DNA from: Alsobacter ponti
Lineage (GTDB): Bacteria > Pseudomonadota > Alphaproteobacteria > Rhizobiales > Beijerinckiaceae
Assembly: GCF_024294805.1 (NCBI RefSeq)
Contig: NZ_JANCLU010000006.1
Span: 62,001-126,000 of the forward strand
Direction of reading: 5' to 3'
DNA: 64,000 bases
Position 1 is the first letter of the stretch. Each line of letters starts with the position of its first letter. Below the pieces are notes generated by a model. That model did no database searches and was not told the origin of the DNA. It worked only from the letters and a program-made list of their open reading frames with translations. The translations under genes and the position numbers were made by a program. Shown here in pieces: positions 62,645-64,000 of this stretch.

Positions 62645-64000
62645 CTAGGTGACCTCGAACCACGCGCTGAGGCCGGTATCCAGCCGCTCGAGGATGCCGG
62701 AGCCCACCAGCCAGCGCCCCTTGTTGTCGGCGACGAAGGCGAAGCGGACCGTCTGCCCCTCGGGCGCGGTGACGCTGTCGAGCCAGTAGGGCTCCCAGCC
62801 GTCGTCGTAGGGGTGCAGGATCCGCGCGCAGTGGCCGTGCAGGTGCAGCACCTGCGCGAAGGCCGTGCGGTTGATCAGCGTCATTACCACCGGCGTTCCC
62901 CGCTTGACGCTGAACAGCGGCTTGCCGAAGCGCTCGCCGAGGACCGGGCCGGAGACGCCGTTCACGGTCCAGATGCGCTGCGGGTCGCCGTGATATTCGA
63001 GGCCGGTCGGGCCGGGGCGGGCGCCGCCCTCGACCAGCAGGTCGGCCCGGTGGGCCTTCTGCAGCGGGATCGCCGCCGGCAGCAGCCGGTTTTCGGCGAG
63101 CGGGCTCAAGGGCGGAAAGGCGGCGCGGCGGTTGCGCGCCGGCGGGCCCTCGGCGACCAGGTTGACGAGCCGCACGCCGTCGCCGATCAGCGCGTCCACG
63201 CCGCCGGCAGGGCCGGGCTGGGCCGGGAGTTCGACGATAATCTCGTAGCGCGCGCCGGGCGCGAAGGGCAGGGTGGACCGCAGCGGCTCGAACGTGTCGG
63301 TCGGCTGGCCGTCCACGGCGACGACATAGGCGCGCGGCCCCTGGAAGCGGATGCGCATCAGCCTTGCGTTGCACAGGCTGGCGAAGCGCAGGCGAATTCG
63401 GCCGCCGGGCGGCCCGCTGACGGTGGCGGGGACCGGCGCGCCGTTGACCGTGACGAGGTTTCCGAGGCGTCCGGCGAAGGCGCGCTCGCGCGGCTCCCCG
63501 AACGGCTCCTGCCGTCCGTCGTCGGACAGCCGCCAGTCGTCGACCGCGATCACCGTGTCGAGATCGACCGGCGGCGCCGAGGGATCGTCGACGACGACCA
63601 CGCCGGCCAGCCCGTGGTCGGTCTGCTCGCCGGCGAGGCCCAGCGTCATCGGGCGGTAGATGAAAGTTCCGGCGTCCGGCGGCGTGAAGCGCAGGTCCTG
63701 CGTCCCCGAGGGGGCGACCGCCTCCTGCGTCAGGCCCGAGACGCCGTCGAAGGCGTTGTCGATCCGCACGCCGTGCCAGTGCAGGCTCAGCGGCTTGCCG
63801 GTGTTGTTGACGAGGCGGGCTTTCAGCGCCTCGCCGCGCGTGATGCGCAGTTCCGGCCCCGGGGCGCGGCGGCCGAAGGCCAGGATCTCGGTTTCCATCC
63901 CCGGCCTGAACGCCATCATCGAGGGCTGCGCGGCGAGATGCACGGTCGGCACGCCGTCCGATGGGCCGGCCTGGGCCGTGGCCTTGGGGGCGACGCTCTG
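62645..64000 (-). CDS. Multicopper oxidase-like protein with degenerate copper sites, N-terminus outside window
   Basis: The frame is open to the window end, so the start is missing; about 451 residues are visible, opening with an Ala/Pro-rich stretch that could follow a signal peptide. Three cupredoxin domains can be traced. Copper motif 1 (LHWHG) and motif 3 (LHLHGH) are present. Motif 2, normally HSH, reads GTFIYRPM. Motif 4, normally HCHxxxH with the type 1 copper Cys, reads VGSGILERLDTGL. The protein therefore cannot carry a normal type 1 copper centre and is unlikely to be a laccase-type oxidase. FtsP/SufI is a known precedent for a copper-free member with a structural role. Confidence 0.8.
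   Translation of the reverse strand, partial: QSVAPKATAQAGPSDGVPTVHLAAQPSMMAFRPGMETEILAFGRRAPGPELRITRGEALKARLVNNTGKPLSLHWHGVRIDNAFDGVSGLTQEAVAPSGTQDLRFTPPDAGTFIYRPMTLGLAGEQTDHGLAGVVVVDDPSAPPVDLDTVIAVDDWRLSDDGRQEPFGEPRERAFAGRLGNLVTVNGAPVPATVSGPPGGRIRLRFASLCNARLMRIRFQGPRAYVVAVDGQPTDTFEPLRSTLPFAPGARYEIIVELPAQPGPAGGVDALIGDGVRLVNLVAEGPPARNRRAAFPPLSPLAENRLLPAAIPLQKAHRADLLVEGGARPGPTGLEYHGDPQRIWTVNGVSGPVLGERFGKPLFSVKRGTPVVMTLINRTAFAQVLHLHGHCARILHPYDDGWEPYWLDSVTAPEGQTVRFAFVADNKGRWLVGSGILERLDTGLSAWFEVT

Overview
The window is a 64 kb piece of a high-GC chromosome, most likely from an alphaproteobacterium of the Hyphomicrobiales (Rhizobiales) type. The reasons are uniformly GC-rich coding sequence, tightly packed operons with ATGA/GTGA stop-start overlaps, a dense supply of ABC uptake systems, and the nnr / glnB-glnA neighbourhood typical of that group. 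The genus cannot be fixed from the sequence alone. I found 51 protein genes, two of them cut by the window edges. I saw no rRNA, tRNA, CRISPR array, insertion sequence, integrase or phage gene.

Layout. (1) 1-7.4 kb: end of an M81 (MlrC-like) metallopeptidase, then a peptide-type ABC importer (binding protein, fused double ATPase, two permeases) and a short-chain dehydrogenase. (2) 7.4-15.6 kb: a GntR/FCD regulator facing an operon of two enolase-superfamily enzymes, a Tat-type sugar-binding protein, a PhyH-type dioxygenase and two sugar permeases; a Gfo/Idh/MocA oxidoreductase converges on it. No ATPase gene for this importer is present. (3) 15.6-24.6 kb: an AT-rich regulatory gap, then a giant soluble poly-HAMP hybrid histidine kinase (2112 aa; 11 exact 92-residue repeats, GAF, kinase, three receivers), a second hybrid kinase and a small cytochrome c. 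(4) 24.7-34.2 kb: M29 and M20 peptidases on the minus strand, divergent from a second peptide ABC operon carrying an ArgE-like deacylase. (5) 34.2-37.8 kb: MFS transporter and phosphoenolpyruvate synthase.

(6) 37.9-58.6 kb: an almost complete phenylacetate (phenylacetyl-CoA) degradation island. It has a divergent pair of transcripts, paaN-livJHMGF-fadJ-like (minus) and paaG-paaI-paaK (plus), then paaR (TetR), then the minus-strand operon paaJ-A-B-C-D-E-(PaaA-like)-paaZ and its neighbour paaX. The genes cover uptake (Liv-type ABC), CoA activation (PaaK), epoxidation (PaaABCDE), isomerisation (PaaG), ring opening and aldehyde oxidation (PaaZ, perhaps PaaN), beta-oxidation (bifunctional FadJ-like enzyme in place of PaaF and PaaH), thiolysis (PaaJ) and thioesterase proofreading (PaaI). 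Two near-identical GACCGGTC palindromes lie on the two main promoters, one exactly filling a 17-bp spacer. A separate long inverted repeat abuts the -35 of the paaJ promoter, so dual TetR (PaaR) and PaaX control is likely.

(7) 58.7-64 kb: glnA and glnB (nitrogen assimilation), nnr (NAD(P)HX repair), and a multicopper-oxidase-like protein, cut by the window end, that has lost two of its four copper-binding motifs.

The most unusual items are the 11-unit HAMP array kinase with its dedicated upstream region, the promoter architecture and extra PaaA paralogue of the phenylacetate island, and the copper-site-degenerate oxidase fold.
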